In this document: one piece after another, positions 55,423 to 55,726 of the stretch
How positions within the stretch are numbered: position 1 is the first letter of the stretch
Layout of the letters: each line of letters opens with the position of its first letter
Program-made: the position numbers and the translations under genes
Notes under the pieces: model-generated
What the model was told of the DNA's origin: nothing
What the model saw: the letters and a program-made list of their open reading frames with translations, nothing else
Databases searched by the model: none
Origin: Verrucomicrobiota bacterium
GTDB taxonomy: Bacteria; Verrucomicrobiota; Verrucomicrobiia; Limisphaerales; UBA8199
Direction: 5' to 3'
Assembly: GCA_003176045.1 (NCBI GenBank)
Contig: PSRM01000297.1
Coordinates: 1 to 55,726, forward strand
DNA length: 55,726 nucleotides

Positions 55423-55513
55423 CAGCCGAGGTAACGAGGCTCCGTTTTCCTTCTGTCCTCTGTTCTCTGTTCTCTGTCCTCTCGAATTAGAGCCGCGTTG
55501 CCTCGGCTGCTAC
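55419..55513. repeat. Large inverted repeat with a heptamer loop, overlapping the PEP-CTERM gene end
   Basis: Two 24-bp arms (55419-55442, starting GTAGCAGCCGAGG, and 55490-55513, ending CCTCGGCTGCTAC) match as reverse complements with two mismatches. The 47-bp loop contains four units of a (T/C)TCTG(T/C)-type heptamer (CTGTCCT, CTGTTCT and related). The left arm supplies the TAG stop of the PEP-CTERM gene. On RNA it would form a stable hairpin just after the coding region. Confidence 0.85.
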
Positions 55514-55531
55514 ATTTCCTTCGCCCCTTCT

Positions 55532-55550
55532 GACCGGTTAGCACCCGGTC
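55532..55550 (+). terminator. Possible hairpin terminator before tRNA-Val
   Basis: GACCGG and CCGGTC form a 6-bp stem with a 7-nt loop, followed by GCTTTTCC. The T-run is short, so intrinsic termination is only possible. The remaining sequence up to the tRNA (about 55560-55655) shows no gene, and I see no clear tRNA promoter. Confidence 0.3.
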
Positions 55551-55655
55551 GCTTTTCCACTTGCCAGCATGTAAGAAAAGAATAAAGTTTCCAACCTGCA
55601 AACCTTGCAAAAGGCTCGAAAATCAAGGGTTTTGAAGCGCCTGGCAAGAGTTAGT

Positions 55656-55726
55656 GCGCGGTTAGCTCAGGGGTAGAGCACTTCCTTGACACGGAAGGGG
55701 TCAGAGGTTCAAATCCTCTATCGCGC
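55656..55726 (+). tRNA. tRNA-Val (anticodon GAC), 3' end cut by window
   Basis: A complete cloverleaf up to position 72. The acceptor stem GCGCGGT pairs with ATCGCGC. The D arm is GCTCAGGGGTAGAGC. The anticodon stem CTTCC/GGAAG encloses the loop TTGACAC, with anticodon GAC. The T arm is AGAGG-TTCAAAT-CCTCT. GAC reads the valine codons GUC and GUU. The window stops just before the discriminator base, so it cannot be seen whether CCA is encoded. Confidence 0.95.

Overview
The window looks like a piece of a Verrucomicrobiota chromosome, probably from the Limisphaerales/Pedosphaera side of the phylum. This is inferred from gene content, not from a marker-gene tree. The clues are giant secreted proteins built from LamG-like and Ig-like modules, a PEP-CTERM protein, an OprB-type porin (a diderm envelope), intergenic heptamer repeats, and abundant short palindromes with covarying stems.

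Layout. 1-1586: the end of an unidentified gene, a small unknown gene, a DUF2939-type protein and a 400-bp spacer with two palindromes. 1587-4003 (+): a sulfotransferase overlapping a lysylphosphatidylglycerol-synthase-like membrane protein, whose 3' end is made of an inserted palindromic repeat pair. 4007-12167 (-): an F-type ATP synthase operon, atpB-E-F-H-A-G-D-(small membrane protein)-C. Its spacers are unusually long (150-245 bp) and each carries a different kind of repeat. 12624-15224 (+): a SulP anion permease and a VIT1-like membrane protein. 15229-15990 (-): a DUF4239 membrane protein. 16136-16528 (+): a stand-alone response-regulator receiver protein.

16643-22289 (-): six tightly packed genes with gaps of 6-31 bp. 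In transcription order they are an uncharacterised protein, a SnoaL-like protein, a DyP-type haem peroxidase, an uncharacterised protein, an OprB-like outer-membrane porin and a bile-acid:sodium-symporter-family transporter. The spacing suggests one transcript linking outer-membrane uptake, inner-membrane transport and peroxidase chemistry. The substrate is not known.

22644-54584 (+): four consecutive genes for secreted proteins of about 4306, 1976, 1293 and 2760 residues, built from 28 LamG-like modules (13+5+3+7) separated by Ig-like modules. All four end in the same three-part C-terminal block. At least three have near-consensus sigma-70 promoters of the form TTGAC(A/G)-N17/18-TYTAAT, and so does the PEP-CTERM gene that follows (54706-55422). 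Two sequence subtypes of LamG module are interleaved within and between genes, and one 62-nt tract is identical between genes 1 and 4. The locus therefore appears to be evolving by duplication and recombination of modules. The window ends in a tRNA-Val (GAC), cut at its discriminator base.

The three things most worth following up are the LamG/Ig gene array, the six-gene DyP-porin-symporter cluster, and the REPIN-like inverted palindrome pairs, one of which has become the C-terminus of a membrane protein.
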